Shown one piece after another: positions 24,433-31,714 of a DNA stretch of 64,000 nucleotides (position 1 is its first letter; each line of letters opens with the position of its first letter). The DNA is from Acidithiobacillus acidisediminis (GTDB lineage Bacteria; Pseudomonadota; Gammaproteobacteria; Acidithiobacillales; Acidithiobacillaceae). Made by a program: the position numbers and the translations under genes. Location of the stretch: the NCBI RefSeq assembly GCF_023277115.1, contig NZ_JALQCS010000001.1:2040001-2104000 (forward strand). Reading direction: 5' to 3'. The notes below the pieces were generated by a model. It was not told the origin of the DNA, ran no database searches, and saw only the letters and a program-made list of their open reading frames with translations.

Positions 24433-24597
24433 ATGAGCACAGAGATCACCATTGGCCTGGCCACTCTGCTCCTCTTGTTCGTTAGTGCCGTGATAGGAGG
24501 GTTGATCGTTCTCCGTCGACTCTTGGCGAGAGAGGCAAGCGGATCAGCACCAAAATTTACAGAGCCCTCTAACGCCCACCCCACTGCGCCGGAATAG
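24433..24597 (+). CDS. Small single-helix membrane protein at the end of cyo
   Basis: 54 residues from ATG 24433 (GAGGAAG upstream): one membrane helix (IGLATLLLLFVSAVIGGLIVL) and a hydrophilic Pro-rich tail. It may be a small oxidase-associated subunit or assembly peptide, comparable in kind to CydX for bd oxidases, but without recognised homology. It lies 65 bases after cyoD, same strand. Confidence 0.55.
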   Translation: MSTEITIGLATLLLLFVSAVIGGLIVLRRLLAREASGSAPKFTEPSNAHPTAPE

Positions 24598-24658
24598 TCC
24601 CCAGCTTGGGTGTGATCTTGGTGAATGTTGCATGAAGCCCTATAATGCGGGCGGCAGT

Positions 24659-24734
24659 GCCGGCATAGCTCAGCAGGTAGAGCAGCTGATTTGTAATCAG
24701 AAGGTCACGAGTTCGATTCTTGTTGCCGGCACCA
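24659..24734 (+). tRNA. tRNA-Thr (anticodon TGT)
   Basis: Acceptor GCCGGCA pairs with TGCCGGC. D-arm TAGCTCAGCAGGTAGAGCA, anticodon loop TTTGTAA (TGT), T-loop TTCGATT and an encoded CCA end are all present. A single G-A mismatch closes the anticodon stem. The integrase gene ends 3 bases further, so the 3' end of this tRNA is the likely attachment site of the element that follows. Confidence 0.95.
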
Positions 24735-24736
24735 AT

Positions 24737-25786
24737 TCATTCAACAACTTGCGGTGATTGTGACACAGATTTCAGCTTGGTCTGTGTCTTTTTTGTACCA
24801 TGAACCGTGCCCAGCACTGACACATTATCGGCATACTGTGCCACATGGTCCGCAGACAGGTGCGCGTACCGCTGCACCATGTCCAAAGACGCCCAACCAC
24901 CCATCTGCTGCAGAACCATCAGCGGCGTGCCGGCCTGCACGTGCCAGGATGCCCAGGTGTGCCGCAGCCCGTGCCAGGTGAAGTCCTCGATTCCGGCGCG
25001 CTTGAGTGCCTTGTGCCAAGCTTTGGTGTTGGTCTGCGTGACCGGATTCCCCTCATAGGTGAATACCCTGACGAGGTGCTTGCCGATCTGCCGACGCAGA
25101 ACCTGAATAGCCTGGTCATTGAGGCTGACCGGAATCGGCTTGCGCGCTTTCGCCTGGTCTGGATGAATCCAGGCACAACGACGCTGCAGATCCACCTGCG
25201 ACCATTCCAGCCCAGTGACATTGGACTGACGCAATCCCGTGAGCAGGGAGAACTCGGCCATGTCGGCCAGGTGCTCGGGAAGCTCGCGCAGAAGCCGTGC
25301 AGCTTCCTCTTTGGTCAACCAGCGCAGCCTTTGGTTCTTCACCGGATAGGGCTCGAAAGATGGCTGGGTATTCAGCCACCCCCACTTGTGGGCCCGACGC
25401 AGGATGCCACGGATCAGCGCCAAATAGTGATTGGCGGTGCTGGCCGAAGTCTCCTCTTTTTTCCGATCCAGAATCTGCTGCACAAGATCCCGGGTGACAG
25501 CGCTCAAAGGCTTGCCACTCAGGTACGGCTGCAGCCACTGTAGCTGCTGCAGATCATCCTTGAGGCTTGCCTTGTGTTCCTTTTCCTTGACCCAGCGCAG
25601 GGCTGCCTCGTCCCAGGTATGCTCCGGGGCCTCGTTCAGCCGTGACTGGCGCCAGCCTTCTGCCTTGATACGGTCGTGCAGCTCCTGTGCGGCTGCTTTG
25701 TCCGTTGTGCCAGTAGAGCGTCTAACTCTCTGGCCGCCTGGTGCGATGAAATCCATCCACCAGGTGTTACCACGTTTGTAGAGCAT
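24737..25786 (-). CDS. Tyrosine recombinase (site-specific integrase)
   Basis: 349 residues. An N-terminal arm-binding/SAM-like region (to about 150) is followed by the catalytic domain with Arg in LLTGLRQSNVTGLEW, HGLRHTWASWH (His-x-x-Arg) and the nucleophile Tyr in GGWASLDMVQRYAHLS. Its 3' end abuts tRNA-Thr, the typical arrangement at attL. The first 150 bases overlap the xis-like gene in another frame. Confidence 0.92.
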   Translation of the reverse strand: MLYKRGNTWWMDFIAPGGQRVRRSTGTTDKAAAQELHDRIKAEGWRQSRLNEAPEHTWDEAALRWVKEKEHKASLKDDLQQLQWLQPYLSGKPLSAVTRDLVQQILDRKKEETSASTANHYLALIRGILRRAHKWGWLNTQPSFEPYPVKNQRLRWLTKEEAARLLRELPEHLADMAEFSLLTGLRQSNVTGLEWSQVDLQRRCAWIHPDQAKARKPIPVSLNDQAIQVLRRQIGKHLVRVFTYEGNPVTQTNTKAWHKALKRAGIEDFTWHGLRHTWASWHVQAGTPLMVLQQMGGWASLDMVQRYAHLSADHVAQYADNVSVLGTVHGTKKTQTKLKSVSQSPQVVE

Positions 25787-25983
25787 AGGGTTTCTCCTTT
25801 GCCCGTCTGCCGGGGTTGAGTTTGGAGCCTTTTGAGATAAGCGACAAGATCCTCTTCTAGGAAGACCCAGCTGCGGCCAGGCTTGGTGCCCGGGATCTCT
25901 CCCGCCTTGGCACGCCGCTGCACCGTGTCCTTGTGCATGTGCAGAAAAGCCGCAGCCTCGTGGATATCTAGTGTCCTGACCAT
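25636..25983 (-). CDS. Excisionase-like helix-turn-helix protein
   Basis: 115 residues; the first about 55 form a MerR/Xis-type winged helix (LDIHEAAAFLHMHKDTVQRR, then GTKPGRSWVFLEEDLVAYL). The remainder overlaps the integrase start by 151 bases and may be a passive tail. It probably directs excision with the integrase. Confidence 0.7.
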   Translation of the reverse strand: MVRTLDIHEAAAFLHMHKDTVQRRAKAGEIPGTKPGRSWVFLEEDLVAYLKRLQTQPRQTGKGETLCSTNVVTPGGWISSHQAARELDALLAQRTKQPHRSCTTVSRQKAGASHG

Positions 25984-25986
25984 CGA

Positions 25987-26238
25987 TTATCCCCTATCGA
26001 CCGAATGTAAGCGCACATAAAGAGGCTGAAAAGCGGAATCGAGAACATCGCGAATAACGTATGACGCAAGCATGCCACGAGCCTGCAGCAACAAACCAAA
26101 CAATTCATCACGCCTTTCTTTTTCATCCTGGAGAGCGCGAACCAGTTCGTTATGATCCCGGATTGACTGACGCAACATTTCGAGGGAATCGATATGTTTT
26201 GCCAAAAGCTCCTCGTATTCTTCAGAATAAATCGACAT
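25987..26238 (-). CDS. Small coiled-coil unknown protein
   Basis: 83 residues from ATG 26238 (GGAGAACTCAT before it). The sequence is strongly charged and helical (HIDSLEMLRQSIRDHNELVR, ALQDEKERRDELFG). No recognised family. It is in the leftward early operon of the element, between bet and xis. Confidence 0.5.
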   Translation of the reverse strand: MSIYSEEYEELLAKHIDSLEMLRQSIRDHNELVRALQDEKERRDELFGLLLQARGMLASYVIRDVLDSAFQPLYVRLHSVDRG

Positions 26239-26287
26239 TATGAGTTCTCCCACAATCTTTCAGATGTGGCGCAGATTGTCTCGTTAG

Positions 26288-26500
26288 CTACTCAATTCTT
26301 CCGCGCAATGGCCTACAATCCGCGTCGATCCACCCTTGTCTTTTCAGGCGATCCCAACAGGCAAGTTTTTGTTCTGGGCTGAACCCAATCCAACCATCCA
26401 CTTCCGCGCAGGTTCTGCCGCAAGATTTGCAGATCTCGTCCCCAAGCGCCGTGGTACAAAACCCACGGCAAGGGGAATCTGGGGCATGAACGACAGACAT
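26288..26500 (-). CDS. DUF1289-type Cys-rich small protein
   Basis: 70 residues with SPCRGFCTTALGDEICKSCG and GWIGFSPEQKLACWDRL, the Cys pattern and WxxxxxxEK-type core of DUF1289. The cysteines may hold a metal. It starts on the stop of bet (ATGA-type overlap), so it is translated with it. Confidence 0.65.
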   Translation of the reverse strand: MSVVHAPDSPCRGFCTTALGDEICKSCGRTCAEVDGWIGFSPEQKLACWDRLKRQGWIDADCRPLRGRIE

Positions 26501-27390
26501 CAGGCAACCTGTTCCGCCGGAATCTCTTCAAAATCCTGATCGACCAATGCCTTGATCTTCTCGATCTGCTCCGCACTCAGCGTCGCGTGACGTTGAACCG
26601 ATGCAATGATCGCATCTGCGTTTTTGCGACCAGATTCAATCAGGTCTCGCCACTTCGGGAGGTTTTCCGCGAAGCTCTCTGCTGGGTATTCTGGTAATAT
26701 CTGCTGCTCCACAACGGTAGCTTTGGCAGCAACCTGCTCAGGGCCACGCACAGAGTGTATCGTGACAATCTCCCCAGTTTCCGGATCAACGACTTCAATG
26801 GGAACGGTGACAGTCTCTGTGGCCGCTGGTTGTGCGCTGATTTCCGGGAAAGCCTTGCGCAAGGCCTGCGACTCGGCGCATTTCACGAGTTGTGCATACG
26901 GACGGCGCCCCCACATCTTGTTGGGGGCAAGACTATCCTTGGACTTGGTTGCATAATTCTCTTTCCACATTTCCTTGGCAGAGAATTCGGCAATTTCACC
27001 GGTCGCCAGCCGACGCTTTACGGCAACCTTGCACCAGGCGGGATAGGTGATTTTCACCCCGCCAAGGTTTTCCTCGACGTCCGGCCCGAACTCCGGCTCA
27101 CTGACGCCGGCATAGCCGCCAGAGCGTGCGGCCTGGATACGATACAAGCCAATGCCAGGCATGATGACATCCCGCATACGCTTCAGCCTGTCGTCCCACA
27201 TGGGCACGATATGCACCGGTTTTTGCAGAGGATCCAGCCGGCCGGCGCGGCAATAATCGATGGCCACCTTGATGGATTCCCGCGCCGCCCCTGGATACAC
27301 GCTGTTTTCCAGTACATGGATGAGGTCATTCTCTGACACATCCAGCGATGGAATGGAGCTTTTTGGTTCTACTCTGGCAAGTTGAGACAT
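26500..27390 (-). CDS. bet: Bet/RecT-family single-strand annealing recombinase
   Basis: 296 residues from ATG 27390. IKVAIDYCRAGRLDPLQKPV, MRDVIMPGIGLYRIQAARSG, YPAWCKVAVKRRL and YAQLVKCAESQALRKAFPE are the conserved blocks of the phage Bet family. A C-terminal acidic helical tail follows. It anneals complementary single strands in phage-type recombination. No exonuclease partner is visible in the adjacent genes. Confidence 0.88.
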   Translation of the reverse strand: MSQLARVEPKSSIPSLDVSENDLIHVLENSVYPGAARESIKVAIDYCRAGRLDPLQKPVHIVPMWDDRLKRMRDVIMPGIGLYRIQAARSGGYAGVSEPEFGPDVEENLGGVKITYPAWCKVAVKRRLATGEIAEFSAKEMWKENYATKSKDSLAPNKMWGRRPYAQLVKCAESQALRKAFPEISAQPAATETVTVPIEVVDPETGEIVTIHSVRGPEQVAAKATVVEQQILPEYPAESFAENLPKWRDLIESGRKNADAIIASVQRHATLSAEQIEKIKALVDQDFEEIPAEQVA

Positions 27391-27407
27391 GGCATTTCCC
27401 CTAAATA

Positions 27408-27599
27408 TTACATTTCGTCCCAAAGACGAACTTTTGTGGTAGAAGTTTGCTGGCTGCGAACAACGAGCCGCAGGCAACCTGCGTCCTGACGGATACAGGT
27501 TCCTTGCGGCGCATAGGGCAGGATTTTGCGCAAGAGCCGATCAGCACGATTGCGCTGGTCATGGCCTCCGGTCGAAACGGAGAGAAGAACGGGGTTCAC
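27408..27599 (-). CDS. Small unknown ORF, translationally coupled
   Basis: 63 residues from GTG 27599, overlapping the stop of the preceding small gene by three bases. Basic, no recognised domain. A shorter alternative frame with a better RBS (GGAGGCC before ATG) exists in the same DNA, so the true product is uncertain. Confidence 0.3.
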   Translation of the reverse strand: MNPVLLSVSTGGHDQRNRADRLLRKILPYAPQGTCIRQDAGCLRLVVRSQQTSTTKVRLWDEM

Positions 27600-27775
27600 T
27601 GCAGAATGACCTTCTGCACCCGCCCTGCCCTTGCGATCTGCGCGTTCAGGTCAGGGATGCGCGTGGAGCGCGGGAAAATGAAAGAAAGGCTGGATCCGTC
27701 GGCATAGGCAACGTCGACGCGCACGTGTCCAGGCTTGTTGTGTTGGCCAGCACGTGGCCGAGGCAATGGTTGCAT
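27596..27775 (-). CDS. Small basic unknown protein (59 aa)
   Basis: ATG 27775 follows GGGAGATTGCC. The product begins MQPLPRPRAGQHNKPG and continues VRVDVAYADGSSLSFIFP, ending KVILQ. It has balanced codon use and lies in the leftward operon just after the operator at 27823-27840. No family recognised. Confidence 0.45.
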   Translation of the reverse strand: MQPLPRPRAGQHNKPGHVRVDVAYADGSSLSFIFPRSTRIPDLNAQIARAGRVQKVILQ

Positions 27776-27822
27776 GGCAATCTCCCATCGTGCCGCCGGG
27801 GTGGCGGAGTTGATGGGAGAAA

Positions 27823-27840
27823 GGTTAGCTGTCGCTAACC
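27823..27840. promoter_or_regulatory. Left operator (repressor/Cro site)
   Basis: GGTTAGCTGTCGCTAACC is a near-perfect palindrome with the same half-site as the three operators at 28592-28660. It lies upstream of the leftward recombination genes, the position of a phage OL. Confidence 0.65.
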
Positions 27841-27875
27841 ATTAAGTCAATAGCTAAAGCTGGTCGTGAATAGCC

Positions 27876-28583
27876 CTACCTTCTCGTCCTGCGTTTCTTG
27901 ATGCACATCACCATCGTACCTATCACGCGCAAATGCTCAAGATCGGATCTCAAAGGGGCGTAATCCTCATTTAGTGGGATAAGCTCAAAATAATCAATCC
28001 CTTGATCATTCTTTCCGCGAGGTCTGTATTTTTTGAATGTAGCCTCTTCTTCATTGTTCTTCGCCACAACGAAATCGCCAGGCAATGGACTGACAGACGG
28101 ATCAATAATAACTATATCACCATCAATAAATTCTGGCTCCATTGAGTTGCCTTCAATTCGTAGGGCAAAAGTGTAATCTGAAACTTCACCATATACTGGA
28201 ATGTCTTCTTCCGATGCTCCAGCTTCATATGGATCTGCGACCTCCGTCATGCGCCCTGCTGCAACCTTGCTTATGAGCGGAACCGTACGAATCGCACTTG
28301 GAGCAGGACTAACATTTTTATCAAACCCAGGTTTTTTATCCTTATCTCGCACCCACCAGTTCGGGTTCCTGAGTTTCAACCCAATCTTGAGGGCGAGCTC
28401 CTCTCCACAGTTTCTATGCCCACTCTTGATCTGAGAGAGCAATGACCTATCAATGTCTAATACATCAGCCACGCGGCGGAGAGCACCCCTAGCTCCACCT
28501 ATCTGGGCTTCCAACTCAATATACTCAGACAACATCTCTTGTCTTTGCCGATAAATATCGTCTTGCATTTGTTGATCACCCAT
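27876..28583 (-). CDS. CI-like repressor (HTH plus S24 peptidase)
   Basis: 235 residues. The N-terminal HTH has LRRVADVLDIDRSLLSQIKS. The C-terminal LexA-like domain has LISKVAAGRM (Ala-Gly cleavage site), RIEGNSMEPEFIDGDIVIID (catalytic Ser) and DFVVAKNNEEEATFKKY (catalytic Lys). RecA-stimulated self-cleavage would induce the element. It is divergent from the cro-like gene with three operators between. Confidence 0.88.
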   Translation of the reverse strand: MGDQQMQDDIYRQRQEMLSEYIELEAQIGGARGALRRVADVLDIDRSLLSQIKSGHRNCGEELALKIGLKLRNPNWWVRDKDKKPGFDKNVSPAPSAIRTVPLISKVAAGRMTEVADPYEAGASEEDIPVYGEVSDYTFALRIEGNSMEPEFIDGDIVIIDPSVSPLPGDFVVAKNNEEEATFKKYRPRGKNDQGIDYFELIPLNEDYAPLRSDLEHLRVIGTMVMCIKKRRTRR

Positions 28584-28591
28584 GGCTGATA

Positions 28592-28660
28592 AGTTAGCAC
28601 GAGCTAAACACTAAATCGATTAGCTTGCGCTGTTGACAAGTAGGTTAGCTCTAGCTAACC
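28592..28660. promoter_or_regulatory. Lambda-like right operator with three phased palindromes
   Basis: Sites at 28592-28609 (GTTAGCACGAGCTAAA core), 28618-28635 (ATTAGCTTGCGCTGTT, degenerate) and 28643-28660 (GGTTAGCTCTAGCTAACC) have centres about 25-26 bp apart. TTGACA at 28632-28637 is a -35 for the cro-like gene, so the third site covers its promoter. This is the OR1-OR3 layout of lambdoid switches. Confidence 0.7.
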
Positions 28661-28668
28661 TTTCTATC

Positions 28669-28902
28669 ATGAATCTGATCTCTTATACGTCCATCCACGG
28701 CAACCGCGCCTTAGCTGAAGCGCTTGGCGTTTCTAACTCCATGATCTCGCAGTGGAAAAGTGGACACAGACGGGTATCTCCCGAAACAGCCATCCGGATT
28801 GAAATTGCGACTGGCGGAGAAATAACCCGTCAGGACCTCCGCCCAGACATCTTCGGGCCCCTCCCAACAACGATGGCTGAGCCACACCGGGAGTCGGCAT
28901 GA
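28669..28902 (+). CDS. Cro/YdaS-like DNA-binding protein
   Basis: 77 residues from ATG 28669. A YdaS/Cro-type HTH: GNRALAEALGVSNSMISQWK, then RVSPETAIRIEIATGGEITRQ. First gene of the rightward operon; opposes the CI-like repressor. Confidence 0.8.
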   Translation: MNLISYTSIHGNRALAEALGVSNSMISQWKSGHRRVSPETAIRIEIATGGEITRQDLRPDIFGPLPTTMAEPHRESA

Positions 28903-29144
28903 TTCCGCGTCGGCTTTGGGGCTTGGTTGCCTCTCTGCTCCACTGCCGCAACGCCCAGCGTTGCCAGTCCCACACTGCGCTGTTTCCCGAGCCTGCTCGC
29001 GGATATGGCGTTTTTCTTTCTTTTGGCGCATGGCGTGGCTCTCTTCTTGTGGCTACCGACATACCCAGAATGCCGGAAAGCTTCTGCAAGAACGATGGAA
29101 ACTTCACGGCAAATCTTGATTGCAATTGCACGAGGATTTCCTGA
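28899..29144 (+). CDS. Small unknown protein between cro and cII
   Basis: 81 residues; ATG 28899 overlaps the cro stop (ATGA) and its own stop overlaps the next ATG (TGATG), so it is likely translated as part of the chain. Cys-containing, with no family recognised. Confidence 0.4.
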   Translation: MIPRRLWGLVASLLHCRNAQRCQSHTALFPEPARGYGVFLSFGAWRGSLLVATDIPRMPESFCKNDGNFTANLDCNCTRIS

Positions 29145-29431
29145 TGGAACCAAACGCTTCTCAACGCATGCAGTCGCTGATCCTGCGGGCAATTGCCCAA
29201 AAGGGACAACGGCCCTGTGCAGATGCAATAGGCGTGCATGAATCGGCGCTATCCCGATTCCTCGCCGGGGACGGCGGTCTCAAGCTCGGCCAACTCTGCG
29301 AACTGTTCTCCTACCTGGAGATCCAGCCCGAGTACCTGGGAGACGGTGAGAAAACCACCATCAAGGCGGAGCACCTGAAAGCCCTGCGCATTTTGGCGAG
29401 GGCGGCCATGGATGAAGGAGTGGTGCTGTGA
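29144..29431 (+). CDS. CII-like phage transcription activator
   Basis: 95 residues from ATG 29144 (GAGGATTTCC upstream). AIAQKGQRPCADAIGVHESALSRFLAG resembles the CII HTH (read in overlapping parts), followed by LKLGQLCELFSYLEIQPEY. In lambdoid phages CII favours lysogeny; the position after cro supports the call. Confidence 0.7.
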   Translation: MEPNASQRMQSLILRAIAQKGQRPCADAIGVHESALSRFLAGDGGLKLGQLCELFSYLEIQPEYLGDGEKTTIKAEHLKALRILARAAMDEGVVL

Positions 29432-29628
29432 GGCGCAGGTCCGCCATCAGGGATCCTCTGGAGGTGCTACGCAAGCACCCGATCGCCGCTCCGGACAGGG
29501 CCTTGGAGCGAGCACGGGAAACCCGTCTCAAAAACAGGCAAATCGCGGAAAGGGATGGCGCTGCCAATTCCGACGAATGGATCCAGCGAAAGATCGCGGA
29601 ATTCTCTCGTAGGGGGCGGACCATATGA
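29428..29628 (+). CDS. Small basic unknown protein
   Basis: 66 residues from GTG 29428, overlapping the cII-like stop by four bases. Highly charged helix (RALERARETRLKNRQIAERD). Its stop overlaps the next ATG. No family recognised. Confidence 0.45.
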   Translation: MRRRSAIRDPLEVLRKHPIAAPDRALERARETRLKNRQIAERDGAANSDEWIQRKIAEFSRRGRTI

Positions 29629-30200
29629 TCTCGTACCGCCAGAAACCTATTCCCCTGAGCATCGATGGCGCCATTTGGGATTGGCGTAAGCGGAACGAAT
29701 CCACAGCAAACATGATGGCGATGCTCCGCCCAGCTTTGCAGTTCTGGTATGACTATCCGGGATTTGGCTCAAGGTTTACCCCTGCGCAATCGGCTTTTGA
29801 ACGAAGATTGCTGGCCGCTGGATACCATATATCGAATGCAGGAAACCGGATTCGACCGAACAAAGCCAACCTCATAAACCTGCGGATTTGGCGATGCCAG
29901 TCCACCGGGGCGACTGGCAACCCAACAAACTTTCATGGCAATCCACGGAACCTCTCTTATCTTTGGCTTCGATTTAAGCAACCGAAAAATCCAGGATTCT
30001 TTTGGGGCGGATACATACCGCTCCCACGTCTGATTGTGCTGAAGCGCGTCCAGAATCCAATGATAGGTTTGCAAATCTTCCTTGCGCTGATCTTCCTCGC
30101 TTGGCAACGGCCGAAGCAACGGTGTGTCTCCATTTGCCATGGTCTTGCTCCATTGGTGCCAAATTCATCTCGTTCCCCATTATACGGGGTTCCGGTATGA
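29625..30200 (+). CDS. Unknown protein, doubtful 3' half
   Basis: 191 codons from ATG 29625 with GGGGGCGGACC before it and ATGA overlap with the previous gene. The first about 100 residues (GAIWDWRKRNESTANMMAML) look protein-like. The rest is the complement of a plausible minus-strand ORF (29769-30140), so only one of the two is probably real in that part. Confidence 0.4.
   Translation: MISYRQKPIPLSIDGAIWDWRKRNESTANMMAMLRPALQFWYDYPGFGSRFTPAQSAFERRLLAAGYHISNAGNRIRPNKANLINLRIWRCQSTGATGNPTNFHGNPRNLSYLWLRFKQPKNPGFFWGGYIPLPRLIVLKRVQNPMIGLQIFLALIFLAWQRPKQRCVSICHGLAPLVPNSSRSPLYGVPV
29769..30140 (-). CDS. Possible antisense-oriented small gene
   Basis: 123 codons from ATG 30140, preceded by GGAGCAAGACC. 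The start MANGDTPLLRPLPSEEDQRK and the helix LQTYHWILDALQHNQTWERY look natural, while the C-terminal part is basic and irregular. It overlaps the plus-strand gene 29625-30200. No family recognised. Confidence 0.3.
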   Translation of the reverse strand: MANGDTPLLRPLPSEEDQRKEDLQTYHWILDALQHNQTWERYVSAPKESWIFRLLKSKPKIREVPWIAMKVCWVASRPGGLASPNPQVYEVGFVRSNPVSCIRYMVSSGQQSSFKSRLRRGKP

Positions 30201-30222
30201 GCAAAAAATCTGGAGGAAAAGG

Positions 30223-30873
30223 ATGATAAAACAGCATTGGTCGGTACGCCTTCTTCGGCGCGAGTTGTCGCGGAATCCATATACCGTGCCCTGTCTACTG
30301 TTTCGCGAGCGCGTCCTGGTTACAGACCACGGTCCCATGTCTCACGAAAACGACAGGGAACTGTTGGCCCTGCTGGATGGTGGTATTCGCAGCGCCGCGT
30401 TCTGGTATGGCCATGTCCTGAAATGCCCCCCCGAAGATTCGGAATCTGACCCCATATGGGTAGCGTTGGTTGTCTCCAGTGAGCGATTCGTAGACGCGCC
30501 AACCGTGGACCTGGTGTTTAAGCGCTTTCAATACGCCATGAGGATTCGCGCCGACTATGAACCAGCCGTCATCCAGAACGACGAGGATGCTTTTGCTATG
30601 CGTGCCACCTTCGACGATGCCTGCCTGGCATTGGCTGAGATGATTCGCCGATTTGACCAAAAGCTTCGCGAAGTGGCCGTAATTTACGATCCACCAGATT
30701 ACTACGGCCAGGATGATCTTGCGATCGATTACCATTCACCGGGGCGGGACGATCTGCGCTGTATAAATATTTATGGCCTGAATTGCTGCAAAGACAAAAA
30801 CGGTGCCTTTCCGCCCATGCCAGGCTATGAATTTTCCGCTACTGAGACGACTAGCAGCGGGGATCAGGCATGA
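30223..30873 (+). CDS. Unknown protein of the element's rightward operon
   Basis: 216 residues from ATG 30223, preceded by GGAGGAAAAGG, a strong RBS. Acidic protein with WSVRLLRRELSRNPYTVPCL and FDDACLALAEMIRRFDQKLRE. No signal or membrane helix; no family recognised. Its 3' end overlaps the end of the opposing gene 30864-31574. Confidence 0.6.
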   Translation: MIKQHWSVRLLRRELSRNPYTVPCLLFRERVLVTDHGPMSHENDRELLALLDGGIRSAAFWYGHVLKCPPEDSESDPIWVALVVSSERFVDAPTVDLVFKRFQYAMRIRADYEPAVIQNDEDAFAMRATFDDACLALAEMIRRFDQKLREVAVIYDPPDYYGQDDLAIDYHSPGRDDLRCINIYGLNCCKDKNGAFPPMPGYEFSATETTSSGDQA

Positions 30874-31574
30874 TCAGCACAACATTGCCAGATGATCTCG
30901 AACAAACTCTTGCTGATCCAAGCAGTGTCCGTCTTGGCTCGCTCTGCGGGATCGTTGGGAATTGGGATCGACCCATTCCGAACCGGATTCCCGGTATCCG
31001 CAAAATGCTTTTCCAAAGAGCAGTCCTGTGGGCGCAACCAAATTGCGGATACATCCGTCCTTGCGGGCTTGTTCAGCACAAATCGCAGTGGTTGATTTCT
31101 GGCATCGCATGCAGGCAAGTCTATCAGCGTCACCAATACGTAAGGCAACCATGCGGTAGTCAACCCCTTGTAAGCCCAGATATTTCGCTTGTCTCCCTGG
31201 CGGCACATTTCCACAAATTCCGGTCCCGTGAGTTTCCTCGTCAAGGCCCGGCAAGCGGCATACACGGACTTGAGCGTTTCTATTTCGCACATATCCGCCC
31301 GCAGCCGAACGCCGGAATCCAGATCCAATTCTGCATTTCCAAGGTATGCATATCGTGGATCGGGATGGGACGAACGCTCACAGGTACTCCCATCCGGGTG
31401 ATCAAAGCGGGATGTCACGTGCATGGAATGCACGCCATACAGATCCAGCGGGCATTTACAGACTGGACAGATTGGATGGACACCTTTCTCCCGATATTGA
31501 GGGCCTTCCAGAGCAACAAACTCTTCTGGAGAAACCAATTTACCGCTGCGCTGATGGATGGCTTGTTTGGACAT
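30864..31574 (-). CDS. Zinc-ribbon-containing unknown protein on the opposite strand
   Basis: 236 residues from ATG 31574 (AGGAGACGGTTACC upstream). HPICPVCKCPLDLYGVHSMH is a Cys-rich probable zinc site with a later Cys in GSTCERSSH. The rest has mixed structure (IETLKSVYAACRALTRKL). It is reversed relative to its neighbours, a moron-like arrangement suggesting independent expression, perhaps in the integrated state. Confidence 0.6.
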   Translation of the reverse strand: MSKQAIHQRSGKLVSPEEFVALEGPQYREKGVHPICPVCKCPLDLYGVHSMHVTSRFDHPDGSTCERSSHPDPRYAYLGNAELDLDSGVRLRADMCEIETLKSVYAACRALTRKLTGPEFVEMCRQGDKRNIWAYKGLTTAWLPYVLVTLIDLPACDARNQPLRFVLNKPARTDVSAIWLRPQDCSLEKHFADTGNPVRNGSIPIPNDPAERAKTDTAWISKSLFEIIWQCCADHA

Positions 31575-31714
31575 GGTAACCGTCTCCTGTCTGGTTACTG
31601 CCATTGCATCACAAAGCACCACTTCTACGCCAGCAACGGGGGCACCCGGACTGACACTCCCTTCGGTCGGTCGCGCTGGCACCTATTCCACAAGAAGGGG
31701 AAAGAAGGGAACCA

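Noticed and set aside
24600-24658. CCCCAGCTTGGG as a rho-independent terminator for the cyo operon
   Set aside because: The stem is short and no T-run follows, so it is not listed as a terminator.
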